Below are positions 1 to 8,384 of a stretch of DNA of 64,000 bases, piece by piece (position 1 is the stretch's first letter; each line of letters starts with the position of its first letter). The DNA is from Ideonella_A sp963843805 (GTDB lineage: Bacteria > Pseudomonadota > Gammaproteobacteria > Burkholderiales > Burkholderiaceae_C), in contig CAWJLY010000010.1 in NCBI GenBank assembly GCA_963843805.1, forward strand, positions 434,001 to 498,000, read 5' to 3'. Position numbers and translations under genes: made by a program. Under the pieces are notes generated by a model, which was given only the letters and a program-made list of their open reading frames with translations, had not been told where the DNA came from and did no database searches.

Positions 1-1
1 C

Positions 2-100
2 GGCGACAGCGTGAGCCTGGCGCTGGCACAGCACGGACTGTCGGTGTTGTCGGTGGAGCCAAGCAGCGGAGCGGGCCGAGCAACGAAGGCATCAGGCTGA
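2..100 (+). CDS. 3' end of an unidentified gene (partial)
   Basis: An open frame enters from the left edge and stops with TGA. Its 32 residues end in GAGRATKASG. It lies upstream of the tRNA on the same strand and nothing contradicts it in the other frames, but the stretch is too short to assign a family. It could be the tail of a real protein or a chance open frame in GC-rich DNA. Confidence 0.35.
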   Translation, partial: GDSVSLALAQHGLSVLSVEPSSGAGRATKASG

Positions 101-168
101 GTCTGGCCGCTTGTCGGTCTGACAAGCGCTCGGGCTGAGGGGGATGGCCTTCTACAATCGACGTCAGT

Positions 169-245
169 GGGCCGTTAGCTCAGTTGGTTAGAGCAGAGGA
201 CTCATAATCCTTTGGTCGTAGGTTCAAGTCCTACACGGCCTACCA
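169..245 (+). tRNA. tRNA with CAU anticodon (annotatable as tRNA-Met; features of tRNA-Ile2)
   Basis: A full cloverleaf folds. The seven-pair acceptor stem is GGGCCGT/ACGGCCT, the D arm is GCTC/GAGC, the anticodon stem is GAGGA/TCCTT with loop CTCATAA, and the T arm is GTAGG/CCTAC with loop TTCAAGT. The terminal CCA is encoded. It is not the initiator, because the 1-72 pair can form (G-U) and the anticodon stem lacks the three G-C pairs. The C4-G69 and C5-G68 pairs and the TTCAAGT loop resemble the lysidine-modified minor isoleucine tRNA, so it may decode AUA after TilS modification. A TACAAT hexamer at 153-158 could be the promoter -10 element. Confidence 0.96.
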
Positions 246-370
246 AGATTGCCAGGCTCTTGCAGCGAGCGTACAGCGGCCTCGAGTCGTCGAAACCAGT
301 CCTCGTGGCGGCAACTCTGCGTGCCGAGCAATACAAGGTCACCGGCAGTCACCGGCAGTTCGATTACGGG

Positions 371-1915
371 TCAACCGTCGGGCAAGCCGGCGATGCGCAG
401 GCCGCGGACAAAATCTTCCAGGTAGGGACTGCTGCCGACCTGCAGTGCAACCTGTCCGCCGATGGTTGCAAGCGTGGCGTCGGGATAGCGGACGAGCAGC
501 TGCGTGACACAGCTGCGGGATTCGTCGAGGTGACCGAGAAGTGCGCAGGTCGCGGCCCGCATTCGCAAGCCTTGGGTCGACTGTGGCCATACCCGCAGCG
601 CTTCGCCGGCAGCGTCCATGGCTTCCTGGAATTCACCTGCGAAAAAATGGGCCACTGACAGTCCCGTGCAATGGGCATGTCCGGCCATGTCGAGCGGGTT
701 GAGGCGCCGCGATCGTTCAAGATGCTCGATGGCGGTATCGCGCTGCCCGCGGTACGCGAAGGCAATGCCGCTGGCCCACCATGCGCGCGCCGAATTCGGA
801 TTGAGCCGAAGTGATTGCTCGATCATCGCCATGCCTTCGTCTTTCCGATCGGAGAGACCGGCGATCGTGCGGCCCGCCATCCACAGCGCATCCGGATCGC
901 GATCGCCGAACTCGAATGCCAGCGAGGCGAGCCGCAGTGCCTCGTTGATCAGCGTTTGCGACAGAGGTGTCCAGAACAGTGTCTGGACGTGATAACACCA
1001 CGCGGCCAATCCGTAGGCGGCGGCGAACGACGGGTCGAGTTCGAGCGCCTTGTAGAGCAGCGCCAGCGATTCCTGGTTTTGATGCAGGCTGTCTCGGTGT
1101 GGCGGCAGCGCGCGCAGAAACAGATCGTAGGCGGTCAGGTTGTCGGTCGGCTTGCGACGGGCGCGCTCGATTTCCCTGGAGCGCAGAGTCGGCGCAATCA
1201 TTGCGCTGACCTGGGTTGCAACCCGGTCCTGCATCGAGAAGATCTCGTCAAGCTGGCCGTCGAATCGCTCGGTCCAGATTTGTCCGCCGTGCGCTGCGTC
1301 GGCAAGTTGGACCGCAATCCGGATCCGATGGCCGTCCCTGCGGATGCTGCCGCGCAGAACATAGCGCACGCCCAGTTCGGCTCCGATCGTGCGCGCATCG
1401 ACGGCGCGTCCCTTGTAAGTGAACGCTGACGAACTGGCAATCACGAAGAGCCACGGAAGACGGCCCAACGCCATCGTGATGTCTTCCACCATGCCATCGG
1501 CAAAATAGTCGTGGGCCGGGTCTGCGCTCAGATTGGTGAACGGCAAGACCGTGATCGACGGTTTGTCTGGCAAGCTGAACGGGCGCCCAGGCGTGTGGCT
1601 TCCAACGGCCCCCGCACTGTCAAAAACCGAGGGATTTTGCCAGCCAGACGCGCCGACTCTGATAACCGCTTCAGTGCGTGAGGTGACGTTCAACGCCTTC
1701 AGGATCGCGCTGACGTGGTTTTTTACGGTCGGTTCCGCGAGCCCGAGCACGCGGCAAATCGCCTTGTTGCTCTGCCCCCGCATCACCAGCGCAAGAACCT
1801 CGAGTTGACGGCCGGTCAATCCGAGGTCGACCGGTGAGGTCGCCGAGGTGGCAATGGCAGATGGTTGTTGCAAGCGAGCCTCCGCGAACGCGCACCTTAT
1901 CACGAACAGTACCAA
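371..1915 (-). CDS. LuxR-type regulator with TolB-like domain and TPR tail
   Basis: Predicted cytoplasmic transcription factor. Residues about 32-85 form a LuxR/GerE helix-turn-helix, seen as LTGRQLEVLALVMRGQSNKA followed by a recognition helix around AEPTVKNHVSAIL. Residues about 118-240 match the TolB-like domain often fused to such regulators (PSITVLPFTNLSADPAHDYF, then a YVLRGSIRR motif). The rest to residue 514 reads as TPR-type helical repeats. No receiver domain precedes the HTH, and an in-frame stop lies six codons upstream of the start, so the protein really begins this close to the HTH. The start is a TTG; no ATG is available. The gene is divergent from the Bug-type receptor gene and could regulate it (inference). 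The ligand is unknown. Confidence 0.85.
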   Translation of the reverse strand: MVLFVIRCAFAEARLQQPSAIATSATSPVDLGLTGRQLEVLALVMRGQSNKAICRVLGLAEPTVKNHVSAILKALNVTSRTEAVIRVGASGWQNPSVFDSAGAVGSHTPGRPFSLPDKPSITVLPFTNLSADPAHDYFADGMVEDITMALGRLPWLFVIASSSAFTYKGRAVDARTIGAELGVRYVLRGSIRRDGHRIRIAVQLADAAHGGQIWTERFDGQLDEIFSMQDRVATQVSAMIAPTLRSREIERARRKPTDNLTAYDLFLRALPPHRDSLHQNQESLALLYKALELDPSFAAAYGLAAWCYHVQTLFWTPLSQTLINEALRLASLAFEFGDRDPDALWMAGRTIAGLSDRKDEGMAMIEQSLRLNPNSARAWWASGIAFAYRGQRDTAIEHLERSRRLNPLDMAGHAHCTGLSVAHFFAGEFQEAMDAAGEALRVWPQSTQGLRMRAATCALLGHLDESRSCVTQLLVRYPDATLATIGGQVALQVGSSPYLEDFVRGLRIAGLPDG

Positions 1916-2018
1916 AGTACTGGGTCGAAATCACTGATGAATGAGGATGATTTACGCGGGCCGCAAGCGCGTTCAGCATGGCGCTGCAGTCTCCAGTCGA
2001 CTTCAGAGGATTCAAACC

Positions 2019-2996
2019 ATGCTCATGCGCCGCCAATTCCTTCAACTCGCAGCGACAGCCACCGTTTTATCGGGGGCGTCGCGCTCTGCGTCTGCACAGG
2101 GTTATCCGACGCGACCTGTGCGATTGATCGTTCCGTACCCGCCGGGCGGGCCCACCGACGTGTTCGCCCGTCTGATCGCACAAAAACTGTCGGACCAGCT
2201 CGGCAAGCCGTTCGGCATCGAGAACATCCCGGGGGCCGGCGGCAACATCGGCACCGGCCATGCTGCGAAGGCGACGGCTGACGGCCACACGATTCTGGTC
2301 GCGGTGAACAGCCTCGTGATCAACCCCTCGCTTTACACCACGATTCCTTACGATCCCTACAAGGATTTCGATCCGATTACATTGGCGGTGGCTTTCGGCA
2401 CGGCGCTTTCGGTCAATCCTTCGGTGCCGGCGAACACAGTCAAGGAGCTGGTGGCGATCATCCGCAGCGGCTCGGGCAAGTACAGCTACACCTCAGGCGG
2501 GGTTGGCACACCGTCTCATCTGCTCGGTGAACTGTTTCGCATGTCGTCCTCGCTCGACCTTCCTCATATCCCCTTCAGTGGCTCGGGTCCGGCCATCACA
2601 TCCGTCGTGGGCGGTCATGTACCGATTGCTTTCACCGCGCTGACTCCGGCTTTGCCGCAAATCAACGGCGGCAAACTGCGTGCGCTCGCGATCCTGAGCA
2701 AGCGTCACTCGCAGGTTCTCCCCAACGTTCCGACCGCCGCCGAGGCCGGTTTCGACGAGTTGGACGGCGATGGCTGGATCGGCTTGCTCGCGCCGGCCGG
2801 TACGCCCAAGGAAATCGTCAGCCTGCTCAATGGCGAGGTCAAGAAGATCATCGGGCTGCCGGAGATCCAGGAACGGATGACGCCGCTTGGTTTCGACCCG
2901 ATTGGCACCTCGCCCGAAGAATTCTCCGCCCAATTGAAGGTTGAGATGGAAAAATGGGGCAAGGTGATTCGCGCGGCGAACATCAAGCCCGCTTGA
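2019..2996 (+). CDS. Bug/TctC-type tripartite tricarboxylate transporter substrate-binding protein
   Basis: Periplasmic solute receptor of the Bug family, which binds small carboxylates for a TctAB-type carrier. The start at 2019 is preferred over one at 1941 because AGAGGA lies eight bases before it and the protein then begins with a signal peptide (MLMRRQFLQLAATATVLSGA, twin Arg, cleavage near SASA-QG). The family signature YPTRPVRLIVPYPPGGPTD follows, then the conserved PGAGGNIGT segment. Length 325 aa is normal. No TctA or TctB genes are adjacent, which is typical of the many orphan Bug receptors in Burkholderiales. Substrate not predictable. Confidence 0.93.
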   Translation: MLMRRQFLQLAATATVLSGASRSASAQGYPTRPVRLIVPYPPGGPTDVFARLIAQKLSDQLGKPFGIENIPGAGGNIGTGHAAKATADGHTILVAVNSLVINPSLYTTIPYDPYKDFDPITLAVAFGTALSVNPSVPANTVKELVAIIRSGSGKYSYTSGGVGTPSHLLGELFRMSSSLDLPHIPFSGSGPAITSVVGGHVPIAFTALTPALPQINGGKLRALAILSKRHSQVLPNVPTAAEAGFDELDGDGWIGLLAPAGTPKEIVSLLNGEVKKIIGLPEIQERMTPLGFDPIGTSPEEFSAQLKVEMEKWGKVIRAANIKPA

Positions 2997-3033
2997 GTCG
3001 CCATCTGCCGCGCTGCGGCTTCTTCGGGAAGTC

Positions 3034-3927
3034 ATGATGAGTTTCGAGTCGCTGATCGCCACCGTGCAACGATTGCAGGCGTCGGTCGATGCGCTGGCCG
3101 CCGTCGGCGCCGAGCTGCGCATCCGCCGCGAGGGACTTCCTGCCGATCGACAGGTCAGCCGTCGGCTGCAGGGCGTCGTTCACGCGATCGATCCGAACTT
3201 GCTGGACGACCTCACCGCCGCGCAGGAGGACGCGGCACTGGTCGTCATTCAGTCGGCGATTGGCCAAGCCGTCGACCTGATCGCTGATCCCAGCCGAGCA
3301 CCGGGATGGTCCTACGAAGATCCGGCAATCTTGCAGGGCCAGGGACTGGGCTCTCGACGGTTCATCCGCGCCATCGATGCGCTCGCCGCGCAGCGGCCCG
3401 AACTGAAGCGGACGCTGCATCGACCGGGCGCTTTTCTCGATGTCGGAACGGGGGTGGGCTGGCTGGCGATCGAAGCGGCGCGCGCCTGGCCTGCGCTTCG
3501 GTGTGTCGGCATCGACGTGTGGGAGCCGGCACTGCGGCTCGCGCGCGCCAACCTGGCCGGCGTCGGCATGGAAGAACGGGTCGAGCTGCGGCGCCAAGGC
3601 GTCGAGACGTTGACCGAAGACGGCACGTTCACACTCGCCTGGCTGCCCCCATTCGTACCGGTCGACACCGTGCCTGTCGCACTCGGCCTTCTGCATCAGG
3701 CGCTCGCTCCTGGCGGGTGGCTGATCGTCTCGGTGCTCGGATCGATGCCTGATCCCTTGAGCAGAGCGCTCACCGCGCTGAAGCTGGCACGAATTGGCAC
3801 CGATGGCTGGACGACAGCGCAGGCCGAAGCGCAGCTGCGTGCAGTCGGCTTCGAGCGGGTCGAGACGTTTGCGCACGACCCCTTGACGGTGATCATCGTT
3901 GGAAGAAAGGCGGGTCCTGAGGCGTAG
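3034..3927 (+). CDS. class I SAM-dependent methyltransferase
   Basis: A 297-residue Rossmann-fold methyltransferase. Motif I reads FLDVGTGVGWLAIEAAR near residue 132 and the acidic end of strand beta-2 is CVGIDVWEPAL. A post-motif AWLPPFVP sits where the catalytic or aromatic motif IV lies in class I enzymes. The N-terminal 90 residues are helical and probably form a cap or dimer domain. The gene starts 38 bases after the Bug receptor gene and may be co-transcribed. The acceptor substrate cannot be inferred. A second ATG immediately follows the first, so the start is uncertain by one codon. Confidence 0.8.
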   Translation: MMSFESLIATVQRLQASVDALAAVGAELRIRREGLPADRQVSRRLQGVVHAIDPNLLDDLTAAQEDAALVVIQSAIGQAVDLIADPSRAPGWSYEDPAILQGQGLGSRRFIRAIDALAAQRPELKRTLHRPGAFLDVGTGVGWLAIEAARAWPALRCVGIDVWEPALRLARANLAGVGMEERVELRRQGVETLTEDGTFTLAWLPPFVPVDTVPVALGLLHQALAPGGWLIVSVLGSMPDPLSRALTALKLARIGTDGWTTAQAEAQLRAVGFERVETFAHDPLTVIIVGRKAGPEA

Positions 3928-4151
3928 GCTGGAAGCCATTCATCTGGCGGAGCTGCGCGCGAGGATTGCCGAGCCGACAGGTCGAGCGCCGTATCCAGAA
4001 AGCCGCCATCTGGGCCCCGATCGAGGCCCATAGCCTCTGCGCCCTCATCCGTCGGCGGGCACGCCGATTGCCATCGGAACAGCGTCGGGTCGAAGCGGCC
4101 GCGTGTCCGCCATTTTCCCGCAATCGCCAGAACGATCGAGGATACGCACCG

Positions 4152-7100
4152 GTGGCAGAAACGCGCGCGATAGACGAATCACAGGCCGAACAGCGCCGCC
4201 GCGCGGCGATCAAGGCCTACGGACTGACCCCGCAGCTTCGCGACGCGGTGCTCGACGACATCGCCGGACTGGCTGCTGCAGTCTGCGGCACGTCACTGGC
4301 TGCGATCAACATCATCGAAGCCGAACACCAGTGGGCGCTGGCGTCGAGCGGCGCCGCCCCGGCTCTTTTTGAAGTCGCGCGGGCAGGCAACTTCTGCACC
4401 CTGGCGATCGAAGCCGACGGTTTGTTCGAGGTGCCCGATGCTGCACAGGACGCGCGTGTCGGCGCCGACCATCCGATCCGGTTCTACGCCGGTATCCCGC
4501 TGCTCTCGCCGGCGGGCGAGAAATTCGGTACGTTGTGCGTCCTGGACTCGGTGCCTCGTGAACTGAGCGCGGCTCAACGGCGCATGCTGAACACGCTGGC
4601 CGATGTTGCGATGCGTGTGCTCGAGAGCTACCAGCCGGGCAACCGGCTCGGCGCACTGATCGAGCGCTCGCCGTTCGCGACCTTCTTCTTCGAGCCGGGC
4701 CAGTGGCGCTGGTTGCACGTCAACGACAGCGGCGTCGCCAGCCTGGGTCTCGGCAACAGCGATGTCACGTCGCTCGACCCGGCCGCCTTCAGCACGCTGT
4801 ACGAGCCGGAGCAGCTCGATCGCTTGCTTGCGCCATTGCTGTCGGGGAAGGTCGACACGGTCAATGCCGAGGCGCTGCACCGCCCGTCGGGCGGAGCGCC
4901 GTTTCCGGTCGAAGTGGCGTTCAGTTCAGCGCGCGACGGCGAGTCCACGACCGTGATCGCATTTGCTCGCGATCTGTCCGAGCGTCGCGACCTCGAGCGT
5001 GAACGGCACCAGCGCCAGCAATTCTTCGATCTCGCATCGGAGATGTTCCTGATCATTCACAAGGACGGCCGCGTGCTGCAGGCCAACCGCCGTCTTGCGG
5101 ATGTGCTCGGTTTCCGGCCGGAGGAAATGAGCGGGCATTCAGCCTGGCATTTCGTCGTCGAGTCCGATCGTGCGCAGGCGATGGCGATGCACCAGCGCTG
5201 CCTGGCCGGCGAGGATGTCGAGGTTCGACTCTGGTTCCGCAGTGCCGATGGCGGACAGCGCCTGCTGCGCTTCGATGCGCGCACGCCAGGCAACGGTCTG
5301 GTCTATGCAGTCGGCCACGACATCACCGAGTCGAACGCCGTCCAGCAGCGGCTGCGGCTGCTGGAAAAGGCGTTCCAGTCGAGCGCCAACCCGCTGATCG
5401 TGGCGAGCATCGAGACCAGTCCCAGCGGCATCATCGAATACGTCAACCCGGCATTCGAACGGGTTACCGGCTATGCGCCGCACGAGGCAATCGGGCGCAA
5501 CTGCAGCTTTCTGCAGGGTAACGATCGCGCTCAGCCCGAGATCGAGCAGATGCGGCAGGCCCTGCGCGCGCGCAGCGTCTGCCAGGTCACGCTGCGCAAC
5601 TACCGCAAGGATGGCAGCCTGTTCCACACCTCGGTGTTGTTGTCTCCGGTGCCCGACGATCACGGAACGGTAACCCACTATGTCGGCGTGCAGTACGACG
5701 TCAGCCAGATCAAGCAGCAGCAGGAGCGCATCGCCCGGCTCGACCGGATCCGGACGCTGAAGACAGCGCTTGCCGACGTGGTTGCGCGATCTCGCGCCGA
5801 ACCGGACCTGTTGCAGGAGGTTTGCGATCTGACGGTCAGTCTCGGCGGGCTGCCGCTCGCGTGGGCCGGACGTGTCGATCCGGCCAGCGACCTGCTGAGC
5901 CCGACCGCGGTTTGTGGTGCGCGCGCGGAACAGATCCGCAGCCTCGTCATTTCGCGGCGCGCCGACGCGTTCAACGGCGCAGGCATCGGCGGTCGCGCAC
6001 TTCGGTCGCGTGAGCCGACGTTGTGCAATGACATCGTCGCGGCCGACATGTTGCCCCAGTGGCGCGACTTGGCAATCGCCAGCGGCATCGGGTCGGTCGT
6101 CTACCTGCCGATCGTTTGCGAGGGCGAGATCATCGGTCTGTTTGCGTTCTATGCGCGAACCAAGCTGGCATTCGACGACGAAGAGGTACGGCTGCTGCAG
6201 AGCCTGGTTGCCGACGTGGCATTTGCGCTGGTGTCGATCGAGCGGGCACGCCGCATCGAATTTCTGGCATCTCACGATCAGCTGACCGGATTGCCCGATG
6301 CGCTGGACTCGGCCTGGTTGGCGCTGCCGTCCAAGCGCAGTGTCGTCGTGATGCTCGACGTGGAGCGGTTGAAGATGGTCAACGACGCATTCGGCAAGCT
6401 GGCAGGCGATCAGTTGCTGCGCGATCTCGCCGAACGCATGAAGACGCTGGAAGATGGCGTCGAGGTATCACGGCTGCGCTCCGGACCGTTCGTCGTTGCA
6501 AGCCAGGGCTTCGACTCGTTCGAGGCGGCGCGGGCCTGGGTCGAGCAGACCGTGCTCCGGCCTTTGATGCAGCCGTTTCGGGTCAATGGTGAAGCGCACT
6601 ACGTGTCGGTGCGTTGCGGCGTTGCCGTTGCACCGGAGGACGGCAACGACCGTGCCACGCTGGTGATGCGAGCCGAATCGGCGCTGCTGCAGGCCAAACG
6701 ACGGGGCGAGCGGATCGAGTTCTACTCGCCGGAAATGAACGCGAATACGCTGCAGACGCTGGCGATCGAGAACGAACTGCGGCGTGCGATCGAGAGCGGC
6801 CAGTTCGTGCTGCACTATCAGCCCAAGCTGTGCCTGTCATCGGGTCGAGTCCGCGGCTTCGAGGCCCTGCTGCGCTGGCAGCATCCGCAACGCGGCCTGG
6901 TCGCGCCGGGCCACTTTATCGGCGTGCTGGAGGATACCGGGTTGATCGTCGAACTCGCTCCCTGGCTGGTTTCGCAGGCGGTCACCGACGCTGCACGCCT
7001 CAACCACGACCGCAGCCGGCCGTTGCGCGTGGCCGTCAATGTCTCGCAATTGCAGATGCGGCGGCCCGACTTTGTTGCCAGCGTGGCGTCAAAGCTGATC

Positions 7101-7532
7101 GGCGTCGAGCCAGCCGACTGCGTTCTCGATATCGAGATCACCGAAAGCCTGCTGATCGATGATGCCGAAGCGGCGATCGAGAAACTGCACCGTTTGCGCG
7201 AGCTCGGCGTGCACATCGCGATCGACGATTTCGGCACCGGCTACTCATCGCTGGCGTACATCGCGCGCCTGCCGTTCGACGCCTTGAAGATCGACCAGTC
7301 ATTTGTGCGTGAGATGGACCGCAGCGCGCAAAGCCGAGCGATCGTCTCGTCGATCACTTCGCTGGCGCAGTCGCTCGGCAAGACCTCGATTGCAGAGGGC
7401 GTCGAGACTGCCGCGCAGGCTGACCAGTTGCGCGCGTTCGCCTGCGATCAGGTGCAGGGCTATCTTTACGGCCGGCCGATGCCGCTGGACATGGCGCTCG
7501 ACTGGCTGGCGAAGCAACCTGCAATCAGCTGA
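4152..7532 (+). CDS. GAF-PAS-GAF-GGDEF(degenerate)-EAL cyclic-di-GMP phosphodiesterase
   Basis: A large cytoplasmic signalling protein of about 1126 residues. The order is GAF (about 25-155), three PAS segments (about 165-530; the third has the GRNCSFLQG motif of LOV/PAS folds), a second GAF (about 545-690), GGDEF (about 700-855) and EAL (about 865-1115). The GGDEF signature is replaced by RSGPF, so cyclase activity should be lost. The EAL domain keeps FEALLRW, ITESLL, DDFGTGYSSL and AEGVET, so it should hydrolyse c-di-GMP. The start is a GTG at 4152, nine bases after CGAGGA. The frame is open upstream to 3966, but that stretch does not look like protein. The sensory input is unknown; the third PAS might bind flavin but the usual reactive Cys context (GRNCRFLQ) is only partly matched (NCSFLQG). 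Confidence 0.92.
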   Translation: MAETRAIDESQAEQRRRAAIKAYGLTPQLRDAVLDDIAGLAAAVCGTSLAAINIIEAEHQWALASSGAAPALFEVARAGNFCTLAIEADGLFEVPDAAQDARVGADHPIRFYAGIPLLSPAGEKFGTLCVLDSVPRELSAAQRRMLNTLADVAMRVLESYQPGNRLGALIERSPFATFFFEPGQWRWLHVNDSGVASLGLGNSDVTSLDPAAFSTLYEPEQLDRLLAPLLSGKVDTVNAEALHRPSGGAPFPVEVAFSSARDGESTTVIAFARDLSERRDLERERHQRQQFFDLASEMFLIIHKDGRVLQANRRLADVLGFRPEEMSGHSAWHFVVESDRAQAMAMHQRCLAGEDVEVRLWFRSADGGQRLLRFDARTPGNGLVYAVGHDITESNAVQQRLRLLEKAFQSSANPLIVASIETSPSGIIEYVNPAFERVTGYAPHEAIGRNCSFLQGNDRAQPEIEQMRQALRARSVCQVTLRNYRKDGSLFHTSVLLSPVPDDHGTVTHYVGVQYDVSQIKQQQERIARLDRIRTLKTALADVVARSRAEPDLLQEVCDLTVSLGGLPLAWAGRVDPASDLLSPTAVCGARAEQIRSLVISRRADAFNGAGIGGRALRSREPTLCNDIVAADMLPQWRDLAIASGIGSVVYLPIVCEGEIIGLFAFYARTKLAFDDEEVRLLQSLVADVAFALVSIERARRIEFLASHDQLTGLPDALDSAWLALPSKRSVVVMLDVERLKMVNDAFGKLAGDQLLRDLAERMKTLEDGVEVSRLRSGPFVVASQGFDSFEAARAWVEQTVLRPLMQPFRVNGEAHYVSVRCGVAVAPEDGNDRATLVMRAESALLQAKRRGERIEFYSPEMNANTLQTLAIENELRRAIESGQFVLHYQPKLCLSSGRVRGFEALLRWQHPQRGLVAPGHFIGVLEDTGLIVELAPWLVSQAVTDAARLNHDRSRPLRVAVNVSQLQMRRPDFVASVASKLIGVEPADCVLDIEITESLLIDDAEAAIEKLHRLRELGVHIAIDDFGTGYSSLAYIARLPFDALKIDQSFVREMDRSAQSRAIVSSITSLAQSLGKTSIAEGVETAAQADQLRAFACDQVQGYLYGRPMPLDMALDWLAKQPAIS

Positions 7533-7581
7533 GCCGGGAAGACGGGCGGTCGCACCGCCAAGCCATTCACCTCCGGTGTCA

Positions 7582-7680
7582 GGCTGGCCCGATCATTTGA
7601 GTGGTGGCCAGCAGCAGATGGCGATTGTTCGCGCGCTGGCGATGGAGCCCAGTGTGATGTTGTGCGGTGAGGTCACGTCG
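7582..7680 (+). pseudogene. remnant of an ABC transporter ATPase gene (GlnQ/amino-acid type)
   Basis: About 33 codons translate as PDHLSGGQQQMAIVRALAME followed by PSVMLCGEVTS. This matches the ABC signature plus Walker B region of polar amino-acid transporter ATPases, with one residue lost after QQQ and Walker B DEPTS changed to GEVTS. There is no Walker A or start in front, and the flanks do not continue the match. It is a decayed scrap wedged between the EAL gene and the stop of the Mpo1-like gene. Confidence 0.75.
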
Positions 7681-8217
7681 TCAGGCCGTGGCTGCACTGT
7701 TGCGTGCGTCTGCTGCACCATGGCCCAGCCGCTCGACGATCTGGATGTGTACCTGGCGCCGCAGGCCGAATGCAAATGCAGCTTCGGCGACCAGAAACAA
7801 CGGTCCGATGATCAGGCCCATCAAGTCGTCGACGAACGCCGGTTTGCGCCCTTCGAAGATGTGGCCGACAAACTGGATCGCCCAGCCGACAACGAACAGA
7901 CCGACTCCCCAGCCGAACCAAACTGCTGTTGCCTGGGCAGCCGCCCATTGCCCGGCCCACAGCGACAGCGCCAGCCAGGCCGCCATGGCAAGGCCGAAAC
8001 GCAAATCCAGCCGCAGGTAATAAAGGCTGGTGATCAGCACGACGGCCAGTGCCGGCGACAACATCACGCCAAGCGGCAAATCGGCGAGCACCGGCCGAGA
8101 CAGCAGAACCGCCACCGCAACCACGATCATCGGGATGCCGACAAAATGAGTTGCAATGTTCCGCGCATCGCGGTGATAGGCGGCATATTGGCTGAGTTGG
8201 TCGACCAGATTGCGCAT
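7681..8217 (-). CDS. Mpo1-like (DUF962/YGL010w family) membrane protein
   Basis: A 178-residue protein with four predicted membrane segments. It has the two hallmark His clusters of the Mpo1 family: HRDARNIATHFVGIP near the N terminus and WAIQFVGHIFEGRKPAF near residue 120. Yeast Mpo1 is an Fe(II)-dependent dioxygenase that shortens 2-hydroxy fatty acids, and the conserved His residues suggest a similar metal site here. The start at 8217 is chosen because the family consensus begins at MRNLVDQL; the frame is open to 8325 but that part is unlike the family. Its stop codon abuts the ABC remnant. Confidence 0.85.
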   Translation of the reverse strand: MRNLVDQLSQYAAYHRDARNIATHFVGIPMIVVAVAVLLSRPVLADLPLGVMLSPALAVVLITSLYYLRLDLRFGLAMAAWLALSLWAGQWAAAQATAVWFGWGVGLFVVGWAIQFVGHIFEGRKPAFVDDLMGLIIGPLFLVAEAAFAFGLRRQVHIQIVERLGHGAADARNSAATA

Positions 8218-8384
8218 CGTTGTCTCGTGTTCGAGTCGCTCGAAGCGCGATGGTGAACGATTTTTGCGCAGTTGTCTGCGGTGCTTCGTTGTCTGGTCCC
8301 TCGCACCGGCCTTGATTGCGGACATCGCAGTTCGGTTGCCACCGATTCACGTCCTGGGCTACGCTTTCGGTCTGATCACTTTCC

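Noticed and set aside
1671..2045. An N-terminal extension of the LuxR-TolB-TPR gene by a one-base shift
   Set aside because: The upstream frame has no receiver or other domain-like sequence, so no case for a break exists there.
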